Positions 7,792-18,818 of a DNA stretch of 64,000 nt are shown piece by piece. The notes beneath the pieces are model-generated. The model did not search any database. It worked only from the letters and a program-made list of their open reading frames with translations, and was not told the origin of the DNA. The translations under genes were made by a program, and so were the position numbers. How positions within the stretch are numbered: the stretch's first letter is position 1; each line of letters starts with the position of its first letter. The DNA comes from Chitinophagaceae bacterium 26-R-25 (GTDB taxonomy: Bacteria > Bacteroidota > Bacteroidia > Chitinophagales > Chitinophagaceae), in the NCBI GenBank assembly GCA_029906195.1, contig JARWSJ010000001.1, positions 1,364,001 to 1,428,000 on the forward strand. Direction: 5' to 3'.

Positions 7792-10700
7792 ATGTTTGAT
7801 TGTAAAAACCTGGAACATCCTTTTCAAAACGATCCCGGCTGTAGTCAGTCACAGCGGGATATGGAAGAACTGTTGTCTGGTCAGGCAAAGCTTGATGGTA
7901 GGTCTTTAATCGACCTTCTCAATTACTTCACAGAATATGCTTCCCATCTAAAATATACGTCAGCATACTACGATGTAAATGAGAGGCAAACCATGCTAAA
8001 TGAAAATGAAAACTGGCAGTCATTCTTTAAAACCAGTATTCCCTTTCTATTGGCAGCTGCAACAAAAGACAATGCCGATGCATTAACTCAAAAATTTCAG
8101 CTATACAACCAGCTCTTTACAAAACAGCCTTCTGAACGCGGATTACAGTTGCTTATACACTTCGTTTACTACAGCACAGTTTACAGAATAAATAATTTAT
8201 TTAACGGCATAAAAGATAGCAAACTTCCAATTGTTACCGCATTACAAAAGCTTACTACAGATAAGTTGCAGGCGCCGCTCAGAACATTTATTGAGACAAC
8301 ATATAGCGCATGCAGTCTACTATGCATCAAGTACATAGAATTTGAACCCGTCTATAGCCAGACCGGTCTTTGGGGCATTAAACGTTCGCAGGTAGTGAAC
8401 GGCAATGCAGCAATAAACAGTAAAGCAGGACGTGACGAACAACTCCTTGCGTTTCAGGATACGATAACCACTTGCTTTAACTCATTTGCAAAAGGAATGG
8501 GAACCATTGCCGCTTTCGCTGAAGCAAACGTGCAACAAAGCCTTATTCCCTTGCAGGATGATTTAAAACAAAAACATCCGCCCCATCTTGCATTGGTGTT
8601 TACTTTCATTTCTATTTTCAGCAATCTCCAAAACGACCTGAATGGTTACACAAAAAAACATCTTGATTTTTTTTACAAAGATGTTTTGCGTTTGAAACCA
8701 AAAGACGCAACGCCTGATGAAATGCATCTTGTCTTTGAGTTACAAAAACAATTGAAGCAGTACGTATTGAAAAAAGGACTGTTGGCAAAGGCGGACAAGG
8801 ATATCAACAATGCTGAAATTGACTTTGCACTGGATGATGAAATCGTTGTAAATAAAACGCAGGTCACTGATCTTCGAACGCTGTTTATAAACAACGAAGC
8901 TCTTACCGAAGATAAATTCTATGTTGAAGGCGCTTATATGGCCGTTAAGGCAAATACACTGGATGGGATAGATAAGGATTTCACAGATGATCCTAAAAAT
9001 TATCCAACACTTGGCGACAAGTACAGCAAGTACATCGCGCCGGGAACTAATTTTTTTCATCCCTATCCCTCAGCACGTTTGGGTTTTATTCTTGCCTCGC
9101 CGGTTTTGTTATTGCAGGAAGGACTTAGAACGATCACTATTAAACTTACGTGTAAATATCGCGACGAGATTTGCAACGCTTCAGCCAACCCGGCACCAAA
9201 ACAAATAGACGAGTGTTGTAAAAAAGATAAAGGAAATGTAAACGACAAGGTTCCACTCGCGGACGAGAAAAAGAAAAATGTACCTGATGAAAATTATCCT
9301 GGTTTTCTGGGCCAGGATCTGTTGTTTAAGGCTATGCAGGAGATCTTACCGCAAACTTATGTTCATATAACAGAATCCTTGCTCAACAAAGCGGTGGCAA
9401 GTGGCGTTAGCGAAGGAATTGCGGAAACGATAAGAAAAAGTTACCTCACAGATGACTGCAAAAAATCTGTGTGTTGTGGCAAGCAGGCTAATTACAAGTT
9501 GGAAGCCAGTGTTCCTGCAGACGAGTTTTGGAATTTGTTGAAAGGGGAAGACGCAACAAAAGATATACTGTCAACCTTATTTCCACAACACAGGCCCCTC
9601 AGCATCTCTTTTAGCGGAGAAAAAGGCTGGGTGGTCCCAGATTTTATAACAGATCCAAACAATTTGAAAATCAGCTTGAAGGATAAAAACGCTGATGGAA
9701 CCTTTGATTTGTTAATTGAGGCGCTTATTAAAGCAGATCAGCCATCAATCACCTGGTACAATAAAGACAACCTTGGGGAAGACTTCAATACTATTTTGCC
9801 TTTATCAAAAATACTTTTGAACGATGACATAAAAGTCCCTTTGGGCTCGTTGATCAATGCATTGAATTCAACCAATAGCGGAGAGGCTTGCTGCCTGACA
9901 ACAAAAAAAGATTTATGTGGAAGGGAAATTTCCACTTATCATTTTTTCAGAACTCTCGACATAGCAGACACAACCATCGATGTAGCAGTTTGTGGCCTGA
10001 AGAACATCATTGTACAAAATGATGAAAACGTGCAAGATGTGAACAGCCCCATCTATGCATTTGGAACCAGACCTAAAGTGTCTTCCAATTTTTACATCGG
10101 TAGTAAAGAGATATTCTCAAAGACGTGGAAATCTCTGTTTATAAATGTAACGTGGAAAGACAGGCCGGAACATCTGGATGACTATTATAGCCAATATTCC
10201 GTGGGAGAGAAGTTTGAAGATAATAGTGATGACATAACAGAACATAGCTTTAAAATTGATGCCTTTGTGCTGGAAGATGGAAGGTGGATATCCAATGGTG
10301 AAAAGGAACTGTTTGGGCATATAGACGACTCGAAAGATTCATTTTGCAGAGATGTGTCTGTTAAATTGCCGTTTAATCAGAATGTATATTTGTACACGCA
10401 GAATGATTTTCCTGGTTATGGGAACAAATTCAAACCTGTCGATGAGAGTAATTTTACGAAACTTACAGTTAACTCCCAATATGGGTTTCTGCGTCTGGCA
10501 TTGGATGGTGTTAGCTTTCAGCACGATCTCTATCCCTTTGTTTTGGCCCGGTATATGATGAAGCTTTTTGAAGGTGCCGACCCCGTTAAGCTTGCTCTGG
10601 CAAGAACAACTAGTGAAACATTGAAAAGCGAAACAGTACCTGCACTGGAGGCCAAAATCCAACTGCTAAAACAGGACATACATGAAATAACCACTCACGT

Positions 10701-12462
10701 CAACGAACTCGTTAATGACGGAGTCGTGCTTGGCGGCCCTCCATCACCTGGCTCACCTGCATCGGTAAATACTTTAGTTGATCTGGCAGACAACCTGCGC
10801 CTTGCTTCTGATGCGTTGCATGCTAATAACATACCCTCTGCAACGAATTTAGTCGATGCTTCTATCGATATTTTAGACAATACTATAAGCCCTTTGATTC
10901 AGACTATCAAATTAAAGCTTGCCGCAGTCCGGAGTACTTTAACAGAAATCGGTGATTCCAATAGCGGAATTTTGAAAGATCTTAAAAAAGAAGTCGAGAG
11001 CATTCACGAGAATATTAAGACTAAAGATGACAATGGAAAGGAATTGAAAAACCACACGCCACCAGAGCCATACACCCCCGTCATCAGCAGTATTTCTCTT
11101 GATTACACGGCTACTGCCACAAAACTCAATGTAGATCTCATTCACTTGTATCCATATCAAAACACTTTTAAAAAAGAAGAAATAACATTAGCCCCTCCAC
11201 TTTTTCCTACCTTCTGCGATGAAGGAACATTGTTCATAGGCTTGTCAGAATTAGTGCCGGGTGAAAATGTAAACATGTTATTTCAACTCGCTGAGGCAAC
11301 ATCTGATTCAGAATCAGACCCACAAATTGTTTACTGGAGTTACCTGAATAACAACAGCTGGCTGGCACTCCGGGAAGGCTTTGAAATACTGAACGATGCT
11401 ACGGATAACTTAACACGTTCTGGCATTATAAAATTCGCATTGCCGGAAAACATGTCTGCCGACAATACTGTAATGCCTAAAAACACTTACTGGATCAAAG
11501 CCTCAGTGCCTAAGAATAGCAAGGCTGTGTGCGAGACATTGGGCATTTATACCCAGGCAGCAAAGGCAACCTTCGCCATTGATCCTGCAAATGACACAAG
11601 TCGATTGTCAACGCCGCTTGCAGCGCAGGTTGTATCAAAGTTACAGGTTGCCGATGCAAACATTAAGCAGGTTACGCAACCCTATGCCTCATTTAATGGT
11701 CGCGAACCGGAAGCAACAAAACACTACTATATCAGAGTAAGCGAATTGCTTCGTCATAAAGGCAGGGCCATTCAAAAGTTCGATTATGAAAGGCTGACGC
11801 TGGAAGCATTTCCACAAGTATATAAAGCCAAATGCATCAATCATAGTTTTAAAATGGATGCAGATGAGTACTTCAATGACTTTCCTTTTGCACCGGGTTA
11901 TGTGCTGGTAGCCATTATACCGGATCTTACGAAACTGTTTGCCGGAAAGAGTTTTGAACCCAAGGCCCCAACCGGCTTGCTCGAAGAAATTGAAGATTAT
12001 CTTTCTAAACGAAGCTCGCCCTTTGTAAGGATCAAAGCTGTAAATCCCCGTTATGAAAAAATTGATTTCTGCATCTCAATCGTTCTAAGGCCCGGTTTCG
12101 ATGAGATCTATTATAAGGAGGAACTCGCAAAGGATTTAAGGGAGTTTTTGGCTCCATGGGCCGTTGGCAATTATGACAAGCTCTCATTCGGCGAATGTGT
12201 CAATAAATCGGATGTCGTTCATTTCATTGAAACAAGAGAATATGTTGACTACATCACCAGGATGGAAATAAAGAGTGAGCAAGACCCTGCTGCTGTTATT
12301 GATTTCGAAATATGCCCTACAACACCAAGATCAATTTTGTTGGCAGGTGAAATACACATATGTATAGGAGACGGAGATGACGAACAATTATTAGAAGACA
12401 AGTGCCAAGACACAGTATACATTGAAGATTATTGCGAACCTGTTAAACCCACGTTGGTATAA
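7792..12462 (+). CDS. Large baseplate J-like protein (Afp11/Pvc11-like)
   Basis: This 1556-residue baseplate wedge component corresponds to T4 gp6/Afp11. The strongest signature is near the C-terminus: an HYYIRVSELLRHKGRAI stretch at about residue 1310, followed by FDYERLTLEAFPQVYKAKC and then the KAVNPRYEKIDF strand seen in these proteins. The N-terminal 450 residues are mostly helical. Cys pairs occur near residues 460-485, 560-575 and 700-720. A strong coiled coil spans about 940-1087, broken by a Pro/Gly/Ser-rich turn near 985. The protein is long for the family, so the middle contains inserted domains I cannot name. It ends 8 nt before the second baseplate gene. Confidence 0.9.
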   Translation: MFDCKNLEHPFQNDPGCSQSQRDMEELLSGQAKLDGRSLIDLLNYFTEYASHLKYTSAYYDVNERQTMLNENENWQSFFKTSIPFLLAAATKDNADALTQKFQLYNQLFTKQPSERGLQLLIHFVYYSTVYRINNLFNGIKDSKLPIVTALQKLTTDKLQAPLRTFIETTYSACSLLCIKYIEFEPVYSQTGLWGIKRSQVVNGNAAINSKAGRDEQLLAFQDTITTCFNSFAKGMGTIAAFAEANVQQSLIPLQDDLKQKHPPHLALVFTFISIFSNLQNDLNGYTKKHLDFFYKDVLRLKPKDATPDEMHLVFELQKQLKQYVLKKGLLAKADKDINNAEIDFALDDEIVVNKTQVTDLRTLFINNEALTEDKFYVEGAYMAVKANTLDGIDKDFTDDPKNYPTLGDKYSKYIAPGTNFFHPYPSARLGFILASPVLLLQEGLRTITIKLTCKYRDEICNASANPAPKQIDECCKKDKGNVNDKVPLADEKKKNVPDENYPGFLGQDLLFKAMQEILPQTYVHITESLLNKAVASGVSEGIAETIRKSYLTDDCKKSVCCGKQANYKLEASVPADEFWNLLKGEDATKDILSTLFPQHRPLSISFSGEKGWVVPDFITDPNNLKISLKDKNADGTFDLLIEALIKADQPSITWYNKDNLGEDFNTILPLSKILLNDDIKVPLGSLINALNSTNSGEACCLTTKKDLCGREISTYHFFRTLDIADTTIDVAVCGLKNIIVQNDENVQDVNSPIYAFGTRPKVSSNFYIGSKEIFSKTWKSLFINVTWKDRPEHLDDYYSQYSVGEKFEDNSDDITEHSFKIDAFVLEDGRWISNGEKELFGHIDDSKDSFCRDVSVKLPFNQNVYLYTQNDFPGYGNKFKPVDESNFTKLTVNSQYGFLRLALDGVSFQHDLYPFVLARYMMKLFEGADPVKLALARTTSETLKSETVPALEAKIQLLKQDIHEITTHVNELVNDGVVLGGPPSPGSPASVNTLVDLADNLRLASDALHANNIPSATNLVDASIDILDNTISPLIQTIKLKLAAVRSTLTEIGDSNSGILKDLKKEVESIHENIKTKDDNGKELKNHTPPEPYTPVISSISLDYTATATKLNVDLIHLYPYQNTFKKEEITLAPPLFPTFCDEGTLFIGLSELVPGENVNMLFQLAEATSDSESDPQIVYWSYLNNNSWLALREGFEILNDATDNLTRSGIIKFALPENMSADNTVMPKNTYWIKASVPKNSKAVCETLGIYTQAAKATFAIDPANDTSRLSTPLAAQVVSKLQVADANIKQVTQPYASFNGREPEATKHYYIRVSELLRHKGRAIQKFDYERLTLEAFPQVYKAKCINHSFKMDADEYFNDFPFAPGYVLVAIIPDLTKLFAGKSFEPKAPTGLLEEIEDYLSKRSSPFVRIKAVNPRYEKIDFCISIVLRPGFDEIYYKEELAKDLREFLAPWAVGNYDKLSFGECVNKSDVVHFIETREYVDYITRMEIKSEQDPAAVIDFEICPTTPRSILLAGEIHICIGDGDDEQLLEDKCQDTVYIEDYCEPVKPTLV

Positions 12463-12470
12463 AGAATCTT

Positions 12471-15400
12471 ATGGCGAACGAGTTGACAAATAGCGCGGTT
12501 ATAAGTAAAACGAATTCAGGATTTCCACAGTATCTTGATTTCGACACCCTAAAGTCTGCCTCCATCGATTACCTTGGAAAGCTGACTGGAAAGGTGTGGA
12601 CAGATTACAATGTGCATGATCCGGGCATCACGATATTGGAAGCATTGATATATGCGCTGCTGGATCTCGGTTACAGAACCAATCTTCCGGCAATTGATAT
12701 TTTCACCAAAGATCCTAGCAACCCTAGCGAAGATAATTTCTTTACACCCGCAGAAATATTGTCCTGCAATCCCTTAACCATTACAGATTTCAGGAAACTG
12801 CTGGTTGACATAGATGGCGTAAAGAATGCGTGGCTTACAATCGCCGATGACATAAAACCGAAAGGCATTTGTTCACAGTCCAAAGATTCTCCCGTTGATG
12901 CCAAGAGCGCATCAATTGATTGTAAAACGTATCTGAACGGTCTTTATCACATCTATATCGAAAAGGATGAGTTTATTGCAACAAAAGAGGATGAGCATGA
13001 CCTTGGAGAGACCATTAAAACCGCTTTACAAACACACCGCAACCTTTGCGAAGATTTTGTAGACATTACTTTTTTATGTCCATTGCAAATGGGCATATGT
13101 GCAGATATAGGTCTTGAGGCCAATGCTGATGCAGACGAAGTCTATAAAAACATACTCGTAGCATTAAAAGAATTTTTCTCTCCATCGCCGGCATTTTACA
13201 CACTGCAGCAATTGCTTGATAAACAAAAATCAATCGAGGATATTTTTGCCGGCCGGCCTTATAACTATACGCAGAGTCACGGCTTTGTAGACACCGTGGA
13301 ATTTGAATCAATTACCCGGAAAAAAGAAATTCACCTTTCAGATGTCTACAACGTTATACTTGGAATTGAGGGCGTGCAGACGGTGAGGCGTTTGAAGCTT
13401 AGGACAAACAAAGGTGACCTCGCGTCTAAATGGCAATTTCAGTTGCCACAAGATTATGTGGCGGTATTCTCCACCGGATTGTCAACCATCAACTTTACAT
13501 CAAACGGTATTTATCGTCCTGTAGATGTAAATAAAAACGAAGTGGCCTTGCAGCTTGCGTCTTCGGGTTCTGCCAAACTTATCCAGGCAAAAGATCAATT
13601 AGACCTGGAAATACCTGCATCCGTTTATCATAACGATCTGGCAGACTATTATTCTGTACAGAATGACTTTCCACTGGTGTATGGAATAGGTGAGGAGGGC
13701 CTACCTGAATCAGCTTCTCCACAACGCATTGCACAAGCGTTCCAGCTAAAGGCTTATCTGCTTTTTTTCGATCAGCTTTTTGCCAGCTACCTTGCCCAGT
13801 TAAAAAATATCCGGTCGATCTTTTCATTTAAACAACCACTGGCAGGAAATGAGCATACGTATTTTCCCAGTCAGCTAAATGATGATGGTTCTTTGGGTAC
13901 AGTTCCCGATTTTACAGACCAGATCATAAATATTGCTGACAAGAATGGAGTAAGCAATCTCGGTACCAACGGAACAGTTATAGCATGGCCCGTCTGGAAG
14001 AAAGATATTGACGAATTGCTAAAAAAGAAACCTTTTAGCAGTGCAGCTATCAGGCAGTTACAACAACAGTTTATGTGTGCTACAAAAGACCAGTGTGATA
14101 TAATAACATCTTTTTTGCAAAGCAATTTTTCATTAGACAACAATCATCCTGCCATTTATGAATCAACTTCCGAGAATCAGACTTTCGGCTACGTCGGAGT
14201 TGCAGGCACCGACGTCATATTAACCAGTGCCCTTTTTTCAACTCAGGAAGCTGCTGCAAAATCAATGCAATTGACTACTGCTATTGCGAAGTTATCCGAT
14301 TGCTATAAAAGCTACCCAAATGGAGGTTCTTTTATATTCAACCTTCAATTGAACATGCCGGAATACGGACAGGTTCTGCAACAAATTACAGAAAGCAAGG
14401 ACCAGTACAACACCAGGAGAAATGCTTTCCTCGACCATTTGCTTTCACGTTTTGCATCACAGTTTACTGACTACGCAATGTTGTCTTATGGTTTTTCAGA
14501 TAGTCAACAACTGTCCTCTGAAGTAATCCAAAACAAAGCATCCTTTCTAACAGATTTTCCGGCATTAAGTAGTGAACGAGGAAAGGCCTTTGATTACAAA
14601 AAAGCGTCTTACAATATTGACAATGTCTCCGGGCTTGAACGGAGATTCAATGCATATACTGGCAATAAAAACACTACAAGTCATCTTTGCAATTTTGAAC
14701 TGGCAGAATATGAAGACACCTATTCAGTTCAGCTAAAAATTGAGAAGTTCTCGCTATTTAAAGCTACACGCAGTTATGAAGGAGCTGAACACGCAAAAGC
14801 TGCCGCCCAATCGCTTTTCAAAGGTGCCAGTGATCCCTCCGCATACCACATAGAAACATTGCCAGCCAGCAAATACCGGCTGGAGGTTTCATTCAATAAT
14901 GGAGATGTAGCCCATTACCCTTCATTGTTTGATGATCCCAAAAAAGCGGACAGAGCTAGCATGTGTCTGCAACAAATCTTTACAAATATCGTAAACACTG
15001 GCGATGCACCGTTTGATGATCCCAAAAAGGCGGACAGCGCGGGCATGGGTCAGCAACAAATACTTAATAATAAAGTAACCAGTGGTGACACACCGCCAAG
15101 CGTTTATAAATACAGGTTACAACTGGAAAATAACGGCAAACCGATCAGGAGGTCAACAGACTTGTTTGCCAGTGAGGAGAAAGCTTTCACCGCAGCTAAA
15201 CGTCTTTTGCACGAGCCATCTGAACGCTCAAACTGGATTATCCTTGACGACAACATCAACCCATCAGGCAAGTTTTACAGAAACAATAATAAGACACCGG
15301 AACACTTGATTGATGCGCAGCAGTTCAACATTCAGACTAGAAATAATAGGCTGGGAAAGCCAGGCAAACATTACTACGAGCTGTTGGATGCAGACAATAG

Positions 15401-18400
15401 TTTTAGTTTACTCTCAGCAAAAGAATTCAACAGTCAGGACGCCGCCAAATTAGCTTGCCACAAACTGATGCTTCTATTGACCAATCTCGCCAACTACAAT
15501 ATCGAGGGAGACAAAAGGCCCTTCAGTTTGCAGATTTTAGATGAGGGAATTCTTGTTGCTCATTGTCTGAGGTTGGAGTCGAAACCAAAGGCAGAAGCCG
15601 TCAGGGACAAAATATATGCAAAGATCATAGCAAACTACTACAAACTAGTCGCGGTAGCCATTCCCCATAAATGGAAGTTTACATATAGATTAGGTTTTGA
15701 AGAAGCAAAGAAGGTTCTTTTTAAAAGTGTTGTCGAATTTGATAGTGAAGAACAGGCCCGCAAGGCAGCGGAAAAATTTAGAGCGGACTTGGCTAACGTC
15801 ACACTTGAAGTGGTTGGCAAGGAATACACATTAAAATCCCCAAATAGCAACGATGTCTTCTTTACCTACACGAAAGCAAACGATGCAAAGAAAGATGAAG
15901 ACAACAACGACATCACACCTGAAGATGCGAAAAAGTTGCTTGCACTAAATAAGAAAATAAGTGCAATCAGCAAGTCTGCCGAAGACGAGCCATTTGCCGA
16001 AAGCACCGAGATCGACGAAGAGAGCAGCCAGGGACGACTTGTATACCGGCTGGTTGACAAAGATAACCTGGTAGCACAACGCAGGATTAATACCGGAGAG
16101 ATTGCTAAAGACGTGTTGGACAGTTTATACAACAAATTTGCAAGCAATCCGGAACTGTTAAACATCTGTCTTGGTGGAGACAATATTGTTGAAGACACAG
16201 ATCCCAAAACAACAGCAACACTGTATCGTTATGCCCTTAAGTGCGTAAACAAGGTTGGGTTACTTGTGCCGGGCACCATACTCTTCGAAAGTTTTCAGAC
16301 ATTCGGCTCTGTTGAAGAAGCAGAAGATGCTTTTACTGCGAGTTATGTATTGCTGTTAACTTACGCAAAGGCAACTGAAAATTACGGAGTCGGAAAATAT
16401 ATCAGTCTTGATAAAAATCCTGACATCAATAAAAACAAAGCACCGCTTGTCTTTATCCCTAAAGAAACACAGGATGCAATCACCGGCGCAAACGCGGATG
16501 TTATAGAAACACTATCAACGGTGGCAGCGTTATACCCTCTAAAATCCGTTATAACCTGCAGCGAAGACTTCAGGACGTTGTTCCCTTCGTTAGCTTGTGA
16601 TAATGCAGGAAATTATGTTTTCTATTTTGCTGCCTATGACTGGCAAAGTACAAAGCCGTATAGCACGCTTGCCGATGTAAGAAAAGATTTTGCTTTCTTT
16701 ACGATGTTGCTGCAGTATAAAGGCAATTATTTTATACAAACGGATTTTTGCAACAATCAAACAATATACCTGAGAGAAGTTCTCGCGCAAAGCAATCGCA
16801 GATTTGACAAGCCTGAGTTGGCATGGGGTGCAGCTGGTGTTGAAAAATTTATTTGCGTTGCACAATCAAACGATCCATTTCAAGCAAGGTTTCACAAAAA
16901 GGACAATGCGTTCAATTTTACTGTTGCCTGCACGTCCGACAAAGCCATTCATCCATGCAAATACAACACTCCTGCACAAAGAGACGAAGTGCTTGAGAAA
17001 TTGTATAAGTCATTTGATGACTTTACAAAAAGAGACCGGTTATTTAAAATACTCGACGAGGGAGGAAAACAATTGCTTTATGGCATGAACAATAAACCTA
17101 TAGCAGTACTGCATCCTCAAGACACTTCATCTAAAGAATGCGACAGAATTATTGAACTGCTGGCTAGCGCGGCTATTGACGGAAATTACAAGGAGTCCGA
17201 AGGAAAACTTACGCTTGTAAAAAGCGATGACAATAATATTCTGGCTGAGCCGTACGATTCATCAATCGCCAAAATAGAATGGAAAAAACAACTGATCGAA
17301 CTGGCTTATTATTATCCCATAAAGCAAAAGCAGGGGCAGGGAAAATATTGCATTGAAATACGAATACCCGGTTTTAACAAAGAAAAGGACGACGTGCCCT
17401 GTGATTGTAATGAAGAACATTTAGATAACTTAAATGATTGTTATGTTGCCTGGGAAAGTGTTTGTTGTTTCGACTCATGCGATGAAGCTATGAGAGAATA
17501 CGGAAAAATTCATGGCGCGTTGGCTAATTATGATAACTACCATCGCAGATTTGATTGTGAATGCTATGCGTATGGCATTGCATTGCTGACAAAGGAGAAC
17601 GTGATCGCCTATAATCCTCAGCACTACAGCTCTTCAGATATGGCATGTGATGCAATTGATCGCACTAAGCATTTGCTAAATAGTGAAGGAGTGCGCATAG
17701 TGGAACATATTCTGCTTAGACCGCGCTGCGACAAACATTGTTTATGTGAACGGAAGGATTTCAAAAATCTTACCGGCTGCGAACGCAATTGGGTAACGGA
17801 AGTAACGGAGCACGGTATAACAACGGAAGAGGACATTTGCTTCGTTCCGGGGCTTGATCAATATTCCTTTATTGCAACAATCGTACTGCCCGCATGGCCT
17901 GAACGTTTTCGTAAAAATGAAAACCGGGAGTTAATCGAAACAATACTGAACCGCGAAATTCCTGCACATATTTTATTAAGAATACTCTGGCTTAGGCCGG
18001 AAGATGTCTGCACATTTGAAAGCCTGCATAAAGAGTGGCAGTTGTGGCTGGCAAAAGCTGACGACTGCAACAGAGATACTGTTCTCTGCTCATTGAAACG
18101 GTTTCTTTTTGAAAAAGAATTTGCATGTTTAGATGATTGTAAAGATTGCCTGCCATGCACGGACTCCGGTGTTCACACAGATTGTGACGGCGGCACAATC
18201 TCTGCAAAAACCGCGCAGACATATTCGCGTCTTGAAGACATTAATGAGCTGTATGGCTGGAAAAAGATTTTCTGTAAGGAAATAGAAGACGATAACGCGA
18301 AGAAAAAAATACCAAATGCGGATGCTGCAATCCAGGCAATTTCCCACGCCGACAACCCCATTGCGAAATTCAAAGAGGATAAGAAGGAAGAGGCAAGAAT

Positions 18401-18815
18401 TGCAAATGGAAGGAGGGCACACTACAAAAGCCGCATTGAAAAAGTGTCTGCTAAAACGAATAGCCCGATAGCCAAAGAAGCTGTGCGTGTTACAGATGAC
18501 ATAAGTGTTGAAAATATAATTGCCTTCATCGTGCGGCTCATGGATAAAAAAAATGTCAGTTCGAAAGGCAAGTCACCGACCAGTACTGAAAAAGAAACGA
18601 TTAGCAAAAATCTTCTGTGGCTTTGCATGGACAAGATTCTCGTGGAGGACCCTGGTTCCCCGAACATCGATTCCATAAAAACCGCATTAGAGACTTTGCG
18701 ACAAAACGGAGTAAATATGCAACAGCTGTTTACCGAGTGGAAACCTGAAGCTTTTTCAGAGTACGAAACACCGGGAAGGATTGAAGTTGTGCGCAAAGCC
18801 ATCTTAAATATTTAA
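12471..18815 (+). CDS. Giant baseplate J-like protein (Afp12-like) with internal repeat domains
   Basis: This 2114-residue protein has the Afp12-type ends. WTDYNVHDPGITILEALIYAL lies near residue 43, and the C-terminal part has EHILLRPR (about 1745) and SFIATIVLPAWPERFR. Between about residues 740 and 1700 lie many short alpha/beta units. Each has a YRLxL- or YxLxI-type strand, a second strand and a helix starting after a SxEEA-like turn (for example near KYRLQLENNGKP, HYYELLDADNSF and TYRLGFEEAKK). They resemble repeated YegP/DUF1508-like modules and probably make this protein so long. An 84-bp tandem duplication lies at residues 820-875. The extreme C-terminus is a helical Lys-rich tail. 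It is followed 3 nt later by the tape-measure-type gene. Confidence 0.88.
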   Translation: MANELTNSAVISKTNSGFPQYLDFDTLKSASIDYLGKLTGKVWTDYNVHDPGITILEALIYALLDLGYRTNLPAIDIFTKDPSNPSEDNFFTPAEILSCNPLTITDFRKLLVDIDGVKNAWLTIADDIKPKGICSQSKDSPVDAKSASIDCKTYLNGLYHIYIEKDEFIATKEDEHDLGETIKTALQTHRNLCEDFVDITFLCPLQMGICADIGLEANADADEVYKNILVALKEFFSPSPAFYTLQQLLDKQKSIEDIFAGRPYNYTQSHGFVDTVEFESITRKKEIHLSDVYNVILGIEGVQTVRRLKLRTNKGDLASKWQFQLPQDYVAVFSTGLSTINFTSNGIYRPVDVNKNEVALQLASSGSAKLIQAKDQLDLEIPASVYHNDLADYYSVQNDFPLVYGIGEEGLPESASPQRIAQAFQLKAYLLFFDQLFASYLAQLKNIRSIFSFKQPLAGNEHTYFPSQLNDDGSLGTVPDFTDQIINIADKNGVSNLGTNGTVIAWPVWKKDIDELLKKKPFSSAAIRQLQQQFMCATKDQCDIITSFLQSNFSLDNNHPAIYESTSENQTFGYVGVAGTDVILTSALFSTQEAAAKSMQLTTAIAKLSDCYKSYPNGGSFIFNLQLNMPEYGQVLQQITESKDQYNTRRNAFLDHLLSRFASQFTDYAMLSYGFSDSQQLSSEVIQNKASFLTDFPALSSERGKAFDYKKASYNIDNVSGLERRFNAYTGNKNTTSHLCNFELAEYEDTYSVQLKIEKFSLFKATRSYEGAEHAKAAAQSLFKGASDPSAYHIETLPASKYRLEVSFNNGDVAHYPSLFDDPKKADRASMCLQQIFTNIVNTGDAPFDDPKKADSAGMGQQQILNNKVTSGDTPPSVYKYRLQLENNGKPIRRSTDLFASEEKAFTAAKRLLHEPSERSNWIILDDNINPSGKFYRNNNKTPEHLIDAQQFNIQTRNNRLGKPGKHYYELLDADNSFSLLSAKEFNSQDAAKLACHKLMLLLTNLANYNIEGDKRPFSLQILDEGILVAHCLRLESKPKAEAVRDKIYAKIIANYYKLVAVAIPHKWKFTYRLGFEEAKKVLFKSVVEFDSEEQARKAAEKFRADLANVTLEVVGKEYTLKSPNSNDVFFTYTKANDAKKDEDNNDITPEDAKKLLALNKKISAISKSAEDEPFAESTEIDEESSQGRLVYRLVDKDNLVAQRRINTGEIAKDVLDSLYNKFASNPELLNICLGGDNIVEDTDPKTTATLYRYALKCVNKVGLLVPGTILFESFQTFGSVEEAEDAFTASYVLLLTYAKATENYGVGKYISLDKNPDINKNKAPLVFIPKETQDAITGANADVIETLSTVAALYPLKSVITCSEDFRTLFPSLACDNAGNYVFYFAAYDWQSTKPYSTLADVRKDFAFFTMLLQYKGNYFIQTDFCNNQTIYLREVLAQSNRRFDKPELAWGAAGVEKFICVAQSNDPFQARFHKKDNAFNFTVACTSDKAIHPCKYNTPAQRDEVLEKLYKSFDDFTKRDRLFKILDEGGKQLLYGMNNKPIAVLHPQDTSSKECDRIIELLASAAIDGNYKESEGKLTLVKSDDNNILAEPYDSSIAKIEWKKQLIELAYYYPIKQKQGQGKYCIEIRIPGFNKEKDDVPCDCNEEHLDNLNDCYVAWESVCCFDSCDEAMREYGKIHGALANYDNYHRRFDCECYAYGIALLTKENVIAYNPQHYSSSDMACDAIDRTKHLLNSEGVRIVEHILLRPRCDKHCLCERKDFKNLTGCERNWVTEVTEHGITTEEDICFVPGLDQYSFIATIVLPAWPERFRKNENRELIETILNREIPAHILLRILWLRPEDVCTFESLHKEWQLWLAKADDCNRDTVLCSLKRFLFEKEFACLDDCKDCLPCTDSGVHTDCDGGTISAKTAQTYSRLEDINELYGWKKIFCKEIEDDNAKKKIPNADAAIQAISHADNPIAKFKEDKKEEARIANGRRAHYKSRIEKVSAKTNSPIAKEAVRVTDDISVENIIAFIVRLMDKKNVSSKGKSPTSTEKETISKNLLWLCMDKILVEDPGSPNIDSIKTALETLRQNGVNMQQLFTEWKPEAFSEYETPGRIEVVRKAILNI
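14928..15095 (+). repeat. 84-bp in-frame tandem duplication inside the giant baseplate gene
   Basis: Two adjacent 84-nt copies (14928-15011 and 15012-15095) each start with the codons for FDDPKKAD and end with a T-G-D-A/T-P segment. The period is exactly 28 codons, so the frame is kept. The copies have diverged at roughly a third of codons, so the duplication is not brand new. It lengthens a linker between two of the short alpha/beta modules. Confidence 0.85.
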
Positions 18816-18818
18816 CCT

